Source: Sternotherus odoratus
Taxonomy: Eukaryota; Chordata; Testudines; Kinosternidae
Direction of reading: 5' to 3'
Length of the DNA: 64,000 nt
NCBI GenBank assembly: GCA_032164245.1
Contig: JAVMKO010000005.1
Coordinates: 39,150,133 to 39,214,132, forward strand
Shown here: in pieces, positions 57,401-59,949 of the stretch
How positions within the stretch are numbered: position 1 is the stretch's first letter
Layout of the letters: each line of letters starts with the position of its first letter
Position numbers and translations under genes: made by a program
The notes under the pieces: model-generated
The model's input: only the letters and a program-made list of their open reading frames with translations
Told to the model about the DNA's origin: nothing
The model's database searches: none

Positions 57401-57872
57401 CTGTCTCTCTCTGTCTCTGCCACCCACAAGGACTTCTTTCGCAAGTAAGTATTTTCTCTTCGACCAACTGTTCCCTGCAACTATATGCAATTGCATCCAG
57501 CCCTGGGGACAGTCGCCCTCTGCACCCTTGTGTCTTGAGGTTAAACTCAGAGGGACTCAGTCACCAAGTTAGTGCACCGTTCCTAAACTCCTGCATTCTT
57601 CAAACTCCTCAAACATCTAGTTTACCTTGAAGTGGGGGCACTGCCAAGCATTCCTGACTCATCGTAGTGTTGACATTCTCTGATGGGATTATCCTTCATG
57701 GAAAATTGTGGCTTTATATGGTGGGTGTGGATTCATATTCTCCCTGGCATAATGTAATGCCGTGTTCATTCTTGTCCCCAACAGGCTGAGGTTCTTACAC
57801 ATCCAAAAGCATAAAGCAGGTGACTGCATCAACAAGAACAGCTTTGCTTGCCCCAACATTCATCTCCCTTGA
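12240..57872 (+). CDS. HEMK1: HEMK1: mitochondrial release factor glutamine methyltransferase, complete (10 coding exons)
   Basis: The product is the animal member of the PrmC/HemK family. It uses S-adenosylmethionine to methylate the glutamine of the GGQ motif in a mitochondrial peptide-chain release factor. Coding exons: 12240-12491, 13017-13108, 14146-14239, 39174-39335, 42123-42187, 48003-48052, 51619-51724, 53565-53660, 57331-57444, 57785-57872. All nine introns are GT-AG, the phases fit, and the total is 1119 nt (372 residues plus TGA; the human protein is 338). Residues 1-19 are Arg/Leu-rich without acids, like a mitochondrial presequence. The N-terminal substrate-binding domain follows, with FIPRPETE at 139-146. 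The SAM-binding motif EIGCGSG is at 182-188, the acidic strand end AVD at 205-207, and the catalytic SNPPYVF at 255-261. The start is set by an in-frame stop at 12222. The C-terminus is longer than in human. Nothing suggests a broken gene. Confidence 0.96.
12555..12700 (+). repeat. MIR-type SINE fragment
   Basis: It shows the MIR core order: a 'CTCCCTGTGCCTCTGTTTCC' block, ATGAAATGGGGAGAT, then TAAATTCATTAATG and TGTAAAGCATTTTG. The copy is old and diverged and sits in HEMK1 intron 1. Confidence 0.8.
13017..13108 (+). CDS. HEMK1: HEMK1 coding exon 2 (residues 85-115)
   Basis: The acceptor is CTCTTCAG and the donor AAAG|GTAGGA. It encodes a Gln-rich helical stretch ending RLQR, the position of human RLQR before MPVQY. 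The last codon is split 2+1. Confidence 0.95.
14146..14239 (+). CDS. HEMK1: HEMK1 coding exon 3 (residues 115-146)
   Basis: The acceptor is CTTCTGTTGCAG and the donor GAG|GTAAGA. It encodes [12 protein letters not shown] and ends with FIPRPETE, the conserved loop that precedes the methyltransferase domain. Confidence 0.97.
14240..16841. other. HEMK1 intron 3, first part; no gene seen
   Basis: This is intronic DNA with no recognisable exon. A short segment at 15490-15545 ('AAGTCAATGGCAAAGCTCCC ATTGA') resembles a widespread old amniote repeat. Nothing else stands out. Confidence 0.5.
17019..18105 (-). pseudogene. hAT transposase, C-terminal region, disrupted
   Basis: The minus-strand frames 18105-17851 and 17915-17019 together read as the C-terminal half of a hAT transposase. 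The first has a segment like [19 protein letters not shown], found in hAT proteins. The last carries the dimerisation-domain signature with [20 protein letters not shown] and [10 protein letters not shown], followed by [10 protein letters not shown]. One frameshift lies near 17851-17915 and two in-frame stops near 17657. The N-terminal zinc finger and the first catalytic residues are not recognisable. It is a dead relic. Confidence 0.85.
18541..18592. repeat. TG/TA/CA microsatellite
   Basis: Alternating GTGTGTGT, TATATATA and ACACACAC tracts form a simple repeat and a possible small hairpin. It precedes a Penelope-like fragment. Confidence 0.9.
18596..18705 (+). mobile_element. Penelope-like element fragment with hammerhead-like core
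   Basis: The segment 'CTGATGAAGTGGG..TAGCCCAC AAAAGCTTATGC' followed by 'TTAGTCTCTAAGGTGCCACA' is the repeat shared with 24453-24621, 28434-28606, 41568-41743 and 56440-56530. The order CTGATGA, a GTGGG/CCCAC hairpin, then (here mutated) GAAA fits the conserved core of a hammerhead ribozyme, known in Penelope-like retroelements. In this copy GAAA reads AAAA, which should abolish cleavage. Confidence 0.7.
19245..19735. repeat. C-rich minisatellite, about 60-bp unit, about 8 copies
   Basis: The unit contains TGACCCACCCAGCC, GGTCTCTC, CCAAAACCTCCTTTCCTCC and a C-run of variable length. The C-run changes the period between copies, so the frame is not maintained. Confidence 0.95.
19810..20115. 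repeat. GC-rich minisatellite, 36-bp unit, about 8 copies
   Basis: The unit contains CAGCCGAGCACGCGGCGGGT and CCCGGCCCCGCGGCGG. The copies are nearly identical. Because 36 is a multiple of three, frames stay open on both strands with a 12-residue repeat. The array is very rich in CpG and may recruit methylation. Confidence 0.97.
21945..23635. other. HEMK1 intron 3, middle part; no gene seen
   Basis: No conserved exon is visible. A 142-codon frame on the minus strand at 23022-23450 has no recognisable domain and is rich in Lys/Asn, so I do not call it a gene. Confidence 0.45.
23636..24279. mobile_element. Foldback TIR element with long GC-rich palindrome
   Basis: The ends are C(T/C)GTATATACTCGAGTATA, inverted, flanked by TA on both sides (23634-23635 and 24280-24281), which suggests a Tc1/mariner-type element. 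Subterminal GAGTATAAGCCGA motifs recur. The interior is a long inverted repeat centred near 24005 (GGGAGCGCTCCC), with arms of about 140 bp or more built of GC-rich blocks, A- or T-runs and matching GTGCGCCCCGG/CCGGGGCGCAC outer segments. The right arm has one extra internal repeat copy. It has no coding capacity. Confidence 0.85.
24286..24405. repeat. Dispersed repeat copy A (old amniote family, unnamed)
   Basis: The text 'CCAGGACCCCATTGTCCTGG', then GTGCTGTAGAAACAGAAAAA and GACAGTCCCTACCCCAA, is shared with 27460-27590 and 39350-39480. This points to an old interspersed repeat; I cannot name the family with confidence. Confidence 0.65.
24453..24621. mobile_element. Penelope-like insertion, inverted arrangement, 12-bp target duplication
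   Basis: An inverted copy (TTAGTCTGGATC, then TCTGTGGCACCTTATA) is followed by a forward copy with GACGAAGTGGG, CCCCACGAAAGCTTATGC and TATAAGGTGCCACAGGACTC. The flanks are identical: CTTCTTCATACT at 24441-24452 and 24622-24633. The core here reads CCGACGA rather than CTGACGA, so a ribozyme would be impaired, while the GAAA and the stem II hairpin are intact. Confidence 0.8.
25367..25667. mobile_element. hAT-type MITE with perfect 8-bp target duplication
   Basis: Left end CGGGTCGGCAGCCT and right end CGTTGCCTACCCCG are inverted relatives of the hAT end CAGGGGTAGGCAACC. GGCTAGAT occurs exactly at both flanks (25359-25366 and 25668-25675). The interior is AT-rich (TATAAGTCAGTAATATATAA) with a distal part containing TGCCGCCTTTGGCACG. 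It is non-coding. Confidence 0.9.
25676..27459. other. HEMK1 intron 3; hAT-like scrap near 26650-26806, otherwise nothing
   Basis: The stretch 26650-26806 ends with GGTTGCCGATTCCTGGTCTA and contains GGCACACCGCGGCCAGTGGG, resembling the end of a hAT-type repeat related to 25367-25667. No exon is visible. Confidence 0.45.
27460..27590. repeat. Dispersed repeat copy B (same family as 24286-24405)
   Basis: It contains AGCGTCTAGGAACCCCGGTC, CCAGGAACCGATTGTGCTAG, ACAGTGTACAAATGCAGAAC and AAAAAGGCAGTCCCTGTTCC, the same order as in the other two copies. Confidence 0.65.
28434..28606. mobile_element. Penelope-like insertion forming a 51-bp-arm inverted repeat
   Basis: Left arm 28434-28484 (GAAGCAACAAAGAGTCCTGT onward) pairs with right arm 28524-28574. 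Between them, on the minus strand, is the hammerhead-like core with CTGACAAAGTGGG and CCCATGAAAGC. The tail after the right arm reads GATCCAGACTAACATGGCTA, the usual end of this family in turtles. The canonical CTGACGA is changed to CTGACAA here. Confidence 0.75.
28930..29001 (+). repeat. MIR-type SINE 5' fragment
   Basis: The segment GACTGGGACAACGAAGATCT, GGGTTCAGCCACAGATTTCC and TGTCTTTTGG resembles the MIR 5' half. It stops at 29001, where an LTR-like repeat begins. Confidence 0.55.
29002..29990 (+). mobile_element. LTR-type repeat with internal minisatellite (probable retroelement fragment)
   Basis: It begins TGTGATGGGG, the same start as the repeat at 36768, and contains a TATA-like TATAAAGGCAGGGAGAGCAG at about 29112. 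Downstream is GC-rich leader-like sequence and then seven copies of a 48-bp unit. No protein-coding part is present. The exact end and a target duplication could not be fixed. Confidence 0.5.
29578..29965. repeat. 48-bp minisatellite, about 7-8 copies
   Basis: The unit contains CCACTGAACTGGCCCGCCCT, GAAGTAAGGACGAGCCCAC and GGACTTGAG. Copies alternate in small details (ACGGACTAAAG versus ACAGACTTGAG), suggesting a higher-order two-unit repeat. The period is a multiple of three and gives a spurious open frame. Confidence 0.95.
30140..30352. mobile_element. hAT-type MITE, GC-rich, perfect 8-bp target duplication
   Basis: It starts CAGTGGTCCCCAACCTTTTT and ends GGTTGGGGACCACTG, perfectly inverted. 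CTCTAGAA is duplicated at 30132-30139 and 30353-30360. The interior is CpG-rich with many CGCGG motifs, unlike the flanks, indicating a fairly recent insertion. Confidence 0.95.
30361..31309. other. HEMK1 intron 3; no gene seen
   Basis: Two C-runs occur at 30943-30954 and 30990-31000. I see no exon or recognisable repeat boundaries. Confidence 0.45.
31310..31530 (-). repeat. MIR-type SINE
   Basis: Read on the plus strand it has the reverse-MIR order: TTGTTATTGTCCCCACTGGG, CAGGAACCTGAAGCACAAAG, then GTGGCAGAGCTGGGAATTGA, CTCCTGAGTCTCTGCCTAG and AGCCCTGTTACAGCACCATC. It is an old, diverged copy. Confidence 0.75.
32590..33020 (+). repeat. MIR-type SINE split by a later insertion
   Basis: The left part (to about 32671) has TTTTGCCACAGACTTCTTGT and GTGACCTCAGACAAGTCACTC. 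The right part (from about 32905) has CTCTGCCTCAGTTTGCTA, ATAATGGGGATAATAGAACT and CCTCACAGGGGTGTTGTGAG. Together they read as one MIR. The roughly 235 bp between them (CCTGGTCTACACTTAAATG onward) is a MITE-like insertion. Confidence 0.75.
33830..34322. mobile_element. MITE with about 50-bp inverted ends (Harbinger/Chompy-like)
   Basis: The left end AAGGATTTGTCTGCTTAGGG matches the reverse complement of the right end, AAGGGCTTGTCTACACGAGA. The similarity continues inward through an ATTGA..CAGC..GCTATAG segment for about 50 bp. It contains a second MITE. Family assignment rests on the end sequence type and is tentative. Confidence 0.65.
34012..34269. mobile_element. Second MITE nested in 33830-34322
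   Basis: It begins GGGGTATGGCTACACCGCAG and ends with the inverted GTCATGTAGGCATACCC. Inner inverted blocks (CTGTGTCAGTTGACACGGAC against GTCAGCTGACATGGGTCAAC) continue the similarity. It is a common turtle-type MITE layout, non-coding. Confidence 0.7.
34323..35815. other. HEMK1 intron 3; LTR-like or anonymous repeat sequence, no gene seen
   Basis: The stretch 34400-34620 contains GGGCTGGGCTACATAAACAG and a purine-rich run that look like retroelement leader sequence. Overlapping frames at 34882-35313 lack any recognisable domain. I cannot assign a family. Confidence 0.3.
35816..36437 (+). pseudogene. Intronless coiled-coil protein relic, unidentified
   Basis: About 620 bp read as one protein when followed across frames. 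It has a segment with [20 protein letters not shown], then [10 protein letters not shown], then [20 protein letters not shown] and IQMQAKL, and after a T-run an open frame at 36132-36437 with [20 protein letters not shown] and further Glu/Lys/Gln-rich heptads. The composition is that of a long coiled coil. There are stops near 35835 and 35940, a frameshift near 35945 and a 12-base T-run at 36047. No introns interrupt it, so it looks like a processed pseudogene. I do not recognise the parent gene. Confidence 0.55.
36768..37410 (+). mobile_element. LTR-type repeat (probable)
   Basis: It starts TGTGATGGGGCAAGG, like the repeat at 29002. It contains AATCAAGACACCTGGGGCCA-type spacing, a GGCTGTGACCCTTGTCTCTA segment and a CATGGAGGGTCACAG end. 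It has no coding region. The boundaries and target duplication are uncertain. Confidence 0.4.
37411..39173. other. HEMK1 intron 3, last part; MITE at 38698-38820, otherwise nothing
   Basis: No conserved exon is visible before exon 4. The run of T before 39164 and the TTTTCTGCTAG acceptor close the intron. Confidence 0.45.
38698..38820. mobile_element. Short hAT-like MITE
   Basis: The ends AGGGTGACCAGATGTCCC and TGTCTGGTCACCCT are inverted. The interior CCCAATTTTATAGCGACAGT, CCTGATTTTTGGGTC is a common turtle repeat body. I could not find a clear target duplication. Confidence 0.65.
39174..39335 (+). CDS. HEMK1: HEMK1 coding exon 4 (residues 147-200)
   Basis: The acceptor is TTTCTGCTAG and the donor ACG|GTGAGT. 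It encodes the SAM-binding strand and glycine loop ([20 protein letters not shown]). It lies about 25 kb downstream of exon 3, after a repeat-filled intron. Confidence 0.97.
39350..39480. repeat. Dispersed repeat copy C (same family as 24286-24405), next to exon 4
   Basis: It contains ATTATGGTAGCACTGAGTCC, GGTCCCTGCCCGCAAAGAGC and TGACCGTCTAAGTATAAGAC. It begins about 15 bp after the exon 4 donor, so the gene has tolerated it close to a splice site. Confidence 0.6.
39481..40989. other. HEMK1 intron 4; no gene seen
   Basis: A segment near 39893-39930 (GGTGGCCCATGGGCCGCATC) resembles the end of another hAT-type repeat. Nothing else is recognisable. Confidence 0.4.
40990..41208 (+). mobile_element. 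CR1 LINE 3' end
   Basis: It ends with the diagnostic CR1 terminal octamer repeat (ATTCTATGATTCTATA at 41193-41208). The upstream text GGACATTAGGAAAAACGTTT, GAGGTTTTCAAGATCAGGCT and TTCCAACCCTGATATTCTAT is the standard CR1 3' region. It is heavily 5'-truncated. Confidence 0.93.
41568..41743. mobile_element. Penelope-like insertion with 11-bp target duplication
   Basis: It is flanked by identical ATTTAGGACTA at 41557-41567 and 41744-41754. Inside, an inverted copy (TGTCCTGTGGCACCTTAAAG) and a forward copy (TTTAAGGTGCCACAGGACTC) surround the core. On the minus strand this reads GCGATGAAGTGGG..TAGCCCACGAAGGCTTATGC, a mutated hammerhead core. The tail is CAGACTAACACGGCTTCCTC. Confidence 0.88.
42123..42187 (+). 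CDS. HEMK1: HEMK1 coding exon 5 (residues 201-222)
   Basis: It encodes [20 protein letters not shown] and a split Arg codon. AVDK is motif post-I, where the acidic residue contacts the SAM ribose in this fold. The acceptor is TTCTGTGCCAG and the donor AG|GTAGGA. Confidence 0.95.
42188..46183. other. HEMK1 intron 5, first part; scattered SINE scraps, no gene seen
   Basis: MIR-like scraps lie near 43035-43190 (GGGGAAACTGAGGCACACAA, then AGTCAGTGGCACAGCC) and 45110-45180. A C-run lies at 43873-43892. Two similar segments with CAGTCAGGGATCA and ACCCCCCTGACAGA occur at 44878-44911 and 45029-45063, a small duplication. Confidence 0.45.
46184..47007 (-). mobile_element. Solo LTR, minus strand (probable)
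   Basis: Read on the minus strand it starts TGTGATAAAGTGGGAATTTT and ends CATGACA, giving TG...CA ends. AATAAA on the minus strand near 46475 fits a polyadenylation signal. Flanks AAAGG (46179-46183) and AAAAGG (47008-47013) suggest a 5-bp target duplication with one-base uncertainty. No internal coding region accompanies it. Confidence 0.6.
47236..47923. mobile_element. hAT-type MITE ending 79 bp before HEMK1 exon 6
   Basis: The ends TAAGGCTAAG and its inverse TTTTAGCCTTA are flanked by identical ATTATGTG at 47228-47235 and 47924-47931. Subterminal GTCATGGAATCCATGAC and AAAGTCACGGACGGGTCA segments surround a GC-rich interior of repeated CAGCTGCTGC-type blocks. Non-coding; several frames are open by composition only. 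Confidence 0.9.
48003..48052 (+). CDS. HEMK1: HEMK1 coding exon 6 (residues 222-239)
   Basis: It is a 50-bp exon encoding [16 protein letters not shown]. The acceptor is TTGGGCCTGCAG and the donor CTG|GTAATT. It lies 79 bp after the end of a hAT-type MITE. Confidence 0.93.
48835..49459 (-). mobile_element. LTR-type repeat with internal ~20-bp minisatellite
   Basis: On the minus strand it starts TGTGGCAGGGTGGGCTTGAC and ends GTCACA. A TATA-like GGATATAAGGCTGCC on the minus strand lies near 49310, followed downstream by a repeated block built on AGAGCTGT units (48950-49260). A polyadenylation-like AATTAAAGAGC is near 48905. No coding part is present. The flanks do not give a clear target duplication. 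Confidence 0.6.
49701..49921. mobile_element. hAT-type MITE
   Basis: It starts CAGGGGTCCTCAAACT and ends AGTTTGAGAACTACTG. The flanks TTATAAGT and CTATAAGT form an 8-bp duplication with one mismatch. The interior has paired GGGGGTCGTGAGG / GGGGGGTCGCGCTCAG segments, typical of this family. Confidence 0.88.
49961..50437. mobile_element. Tigger-type MITE carrying a GC-rich tandem repeat
   Basis: The ends CAGTAAAACCTCAATTTAAC and AAATCGAGGTTTTACTG are inverted and flanked by TA. The subterminal TTAACGGACT / AGTCCGTTAA blocks are shared with 58751-59214. The interior (about 50075-50335) is a tandem array of roughly 40-47 bp units built on CCCGCTGGCGGGACCCGGG and CAGCCGGGAGCC. Non-coding. Confidence 0.92.
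50438..51618. other. HEMK1 intron 6, last part; no gene seen
   Basis: The open frames at 50446-51145 have no recognisable domain. The end of a MITE-like repeat (AATGTAGACATGCCC) lies near 51416-51432. Confidence 0.4.
51619..51724 (+). CDS. HEMK1: HEMK1 coding exon 7 (residues 239-274)
   Basis: It encodes the catalytic SNPPYVF motif at residues 255-261. In PrmC the NPPY motif holds the substrate glutamine side chain. The acceptor is TCTGCTGTAG and the donor CAG|GTGGTC. Confidence 0.97.
51811..51985. mobile_element. hAT-like MITE with long C-run
   Basis: CATTGGTTCTCAAAGTAGGG at the left and GGTTTGAGAACCACTG at the right are inverted, and both carry GGGGTC-type subterminal motifs. A C-run of about 22 bases lies inside. 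I found no matching target duplication. Confidence 0.7.
52985..53170 (+). repeat. MIR-type SINE
   Basis: The order GAGGAGACCTGGGTTCTAGT, TTATTTAACCTCTCCCTCCT, CAGTTTACTACAGTAAAATA and GTGAAGCACTGTGAGAG matches MIR. It is diverged and sits in HEMK1 intron 7. Confidence 0.75.
53565..53660 (+). CDS. HEMK1: HEMK1 coding exon 8 (residues 274-306)
   Basis: It encodes [17 protein letters not shown] and the helix [13 protein letters not shown]. The YEP/D..ALDGG segment is a family signature. The acceptor is CAACCTCCAG and the donor GG|GTAAGT. Confidence 0.97.
53661..55324. other. HEMK1 intron 8, first part; no gene seen
   Basis: A purine-rich stretch lies at 53935-54060. I see no exon or recognisable element. 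Confidence 0.45.
55325..55545 (-). repeat. MIR-type SINE (diverged)
   Basis: It contains GATCCCCATTACCATAG, AGAGACTTGCCCAATGTCAC and GCAGCCTAGCCTCTAGACCA, the reversed order of MIR landmarks. Confidence 0.6.
55600..55895 (+). mobile_element. CR1 LINE 3' end
   Basis: It has the standard CR1 3' text for the second common subfamily: AATAAAGAACTAGATAGATT, CACCTGGCATTGGCCACTGT, then GATGCAGTATGGCCGTTCTT and ATGTTC. It is followed by a 49-bp tandem duplication. Confidence 0.9.
55875..55973. repeat. 49-bp tandem duplication at the CR1 end
   Basis: The two copies start at 55875 and 55924 and differ at one or two positions (TTCTTATGTTC versus TTCTTCTGTTC). The duplication includes the CR1 3' terminus plus flanking DNA, so it happened after insertion. 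Confidence 0.9.
56085..56379. mobile_element. hAT-type element remnant with G-rich minisatellite
   Basis: The right end reads CTCGGGCCAAAACGTTTGCT then CATCTCTG, the inverse of the common hAT end CAGGGGTGGGCAAAC. Upstream are G-rich tandem units (GGGGACAAGGAGCAGG repeated near 56115 and 56190). The left end is not recognisable. Confidence 0.55.
56440..56990 (-). mobile_element. Penelope-like element 3' part with coding remnant
   Basis: The minus strand holds the end of a Penelope-like element. First comes the C-terminal GIY-YIG-region remnant (56719-56988), then AT-rich sequence, then the terminal repeat at about 56440-56530. That repeat carries CCGATGAAGTGGG..CTATAGCCCATGAAAGCTTATGC and TTAGTCTCTAAGGTGCTAC. 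This links the short repeats elsewhere in the window to a protein-coding parent. Confidence 0.8.
56719..56988 (-). pseudogene. Penelope-like polyprotein C-terminus (GIY-YIG region), truncated
   Basis: An 89-codon frame contains [16 protein letters not shown], then [20 protein letters not shown] and a [11 protein letters not shown] end. This matches the conserved C-terminus of vertebrate Penelope-like elements, downstream of the GIY-YIG endonuclease catalytic residues (PVGKHF.LPGHS and LIFKL..L...GLN). The reverse transcriptase is absent, so it is a 5'-truncated dead copy. Confidence 0.8.
57331..57444 (+). CDS. HEMK1: HEMK1 coding exon 9 (residues 306-344)
   Basis: It encodes [20 protein letters not shown], where mammals have [14 protein letters not shown], and ends DFFRK. 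The acceptor is CACTTTTTAG and the donor AA|GTAAGT. Confidence 0.96.
57785..57872 (+). CDS. HEMK1: HEMK1 coding exon 10 and stop (residues 344-372)
   Basis: The acceptor is GTCCCCAACAG. It encodes [10 protein letters not shown], aligned with human PRFLHIRR, then an extra tail that ends at TGA 57870-57872. The tail is Asn/Cys-containing and not recognisable in the mammalian protein. Confidence 0.93.
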
Positions 57873-58652
57873 GTTTCTTGCTGAGTCATCTATTGGAGCC
57901 CTGCACAGCAACAGGAACCGGGCCCTCTACTGCATTTCCCAGCATTCTGATCTCTGCAGATGGTCACTAGTGCATCCATTGGTGACTGAGGATTTCACTT
58001 GGAGGATCACTAGAAAGCAGGGGGAGGACAGGCGTCTGAGTCTGCAGAGACGTTTCAGCTCCCATGGATGGTCAGACACAGATTATTAGCTCAGAGAGCT
58101 AAAGCAAGAAATAGATATGAGAACCTAGCATAGAGGGAATCTCAATTCCATGCATCTCGTTTTGTTGTCACTGCAAATACATATGATAAAAATACAGCTT
58201 CTCCATGCATCAGATGGCACTTTTAGTTCATAATGTACGTGTACAGCTTAGGTCTTGTTCTGGAAAAAGAACTTAAGGGTACTGGTAGGTCTGCTTCTTT
58301 TTAACTATTTTTTTTAAACCTCCACTTTCAAAGCCTGTGAATCCTTTTTAGCGGGTATGCTCAGAGATTCCAGGACTAATGCTTGATTCAGTTCTGTCCT
58401 AGCAGCACTCGGTGTTCCTGAGTGATCCTACCACGACAAAGTACTGAGTACAGCCTGTCGCTTCTGAGCAGCCCCTTAACAGCAAGCAGCATGCACAATC
58501 TTGCCCTCCTGAGCGACCTTTCAGTAACAAGCCAGCACATGTGCAGCCATTATTCTCAAATGGGCAGTATTCTACAGCTCAGACAATGGGATCCATAATG
58601 GAATGCTCTGTGAGGAGGATGTGGGATGGGTTTAAACCACTGTTTAGTGATA
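57873..58652. other. HEMK1 3' untranslated region and downstream flank
   Basis: This follows the HEMK1 stop. I see no AATAAA in it; the nearest variant is AATACA near 58189. The transcript end is therefore undetermined. A frame at 57820-58089 overlaps exon 10 in another register and is not a gene. Confidence 0.4.
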
Positions 58653-58750
58653 CAGTAGACTCTTGATTATCCGGGATTGGGTTAACCAGGTTGCGGATTA
58701 ACCAGGATGTCACAGCATAAGTGGATGTGCAAATGCTGACGAGGAAACTA

Positions 58751-59214
58751 CAGTGAAACCTCCATTTAACGGACTAATTCGGGTGAGGGGGTGTCCGTTA
58801 AATGAAAAAGTCTGTTATTTAATAATAATTTAAAAAATGAGCTGTCGGAGCAGCAGCCCGACCGCCACAGGGTCGGGGCGGCAGCTCCGCAGCCTGCCCG
58901 CTGCCGGGACCCGGGTCCCGGCTGCCGGCAGCCAGCCCACTAGTGGGACCCAGGCGGGAGCCGGCAGCCAGCCCTCCTGCTGCTGGGACCCTGGCGGCAG
59001 CCAGGAGCCGGCAGCAAGCCCTCCTGCTGTTGTGACCCGGGCGGCAGCCGGGAGCCGGCAGCCAGCCCGCCTGCTGTCTGGACCCGGGCGGCAGCCGGAA
59101 GCCAGCAGCCAGCCCCCGAGAAATGGATTTGGGATGCATCAGACTTGCTCAGAAATTTTGTCCGTTGCATCCGAAGTCCGTTAAATCGAGGTCCGTTAAA
59201 TCGAGGTTTTACTG
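58751..59214. mobile_element. Tigger-type MITE nested in the Tigger relic
   Basis: The ends CAGTGAAACCTCCATTTAAC and AAATCGAGGTTTTACTG are flanked by TA (58749-58750 and 59215-59216). It matches 49961-50437 at both ends and in its GC-rich interior (CCCGCTGCCGGGACCCGGG-like units). The right end has a duplicated GTCCGTTAAATCGAG block. Confidence 0.92.
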
Positions 59215-59216
59215 TA

Positions 59217-59535
59217 TGCGCGATTGGCTAAATGCAGACCAAAATTTGCCCGTTCATGAAGTATTAAATGACGAAGAAATTGTGCGACGTATTACTGCCA
59301 AAGGTGAACCAGCGGCTGCCGATGATTTGGACCAGGCAGAAGACAGCCTCATACAAGAGCAAAGGATCAGTCACAGCGCTGCTTTAACTCACACTGAAAC
59401 CCTGCTAGATTATTTGAAGCATCAGCAAGACAGCACCCTTGCTGAGAAACTAATGCTGAGAAATCTGCGTAGCACCATTTGCCAAAAGGTGAATGAAGGG
59501 AAAAAGCAAAATTCTTTGTTGTCTTATTTTAAATA
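59217..59535 (+). pseudogene. Tigger/pogo transposase C-terminus
   Basis: The frame includes WLNADQNLPVHEVLNDEEIV, then ISHSAALTHTETLLDYLKHQ and ends NSLLSYFK before TAA at 59533-59535. The pattern of an acidic stretch, the 'THSEAL..LE..L.Y...Q' region and a final basic-aromatic tail is typical of Tigger/jerky transposase C-termini. The DDE catalytic domain and DNA-binding domain are absent. Confidence 0.75.
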
Positions 59536-59949
59536 AAATAAGACTGTTAGTTCATACTTTTTGTTTTTGGTTTGATTTTCTTCAATATGTTGGGTTCTTC
59601 TTCGAGTGATTGCTCATGTGCATTCCAATAAGTGTGTGCGCACCGCGCATGCACGGTCCCGGAAACTTTTCCCTAGCGGTACCCGTAGGGTCGGCAGGGG
59701 CGACCCCTGGAGTGGTGCCCTTATGGCAACGTATATATGCCCCTGCCGACCCACCCCCCGCTCAGTTCCTTCTTCCCGTTCATGACGGTTGCTGGAACCC
59801 TCGTGTGCTAGTCACTCAGCGGTATCCTACTCCTAGTTTGTGTATAGTTATTCCCATTGTATAGTGTATATAGATAGTTATTAGTTTAGTTTTTATTGCT
59901 ACAGAATAGTTAAGGTTTGTAAATATTTCCTTCGCTCCGGCACCGGGGC

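Larger units (their letters stand above)
58653..59590 (+). mobile_element. Tigger (pogo) DNA transposon relic, interrupted
   Basis: The left end CAGTAGACTCTTGATTATCC with a TA target base pair at 58651-58652 is a Tigger-type terminus. After an internal deletion it retains the C-terminus of the transposase at 59217-59535. A Tigger-type MITE sits inside it at 58751-59214, and a DIRS element cuts it off at about 59590, so the right end is missing. Confidence 0.8.
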
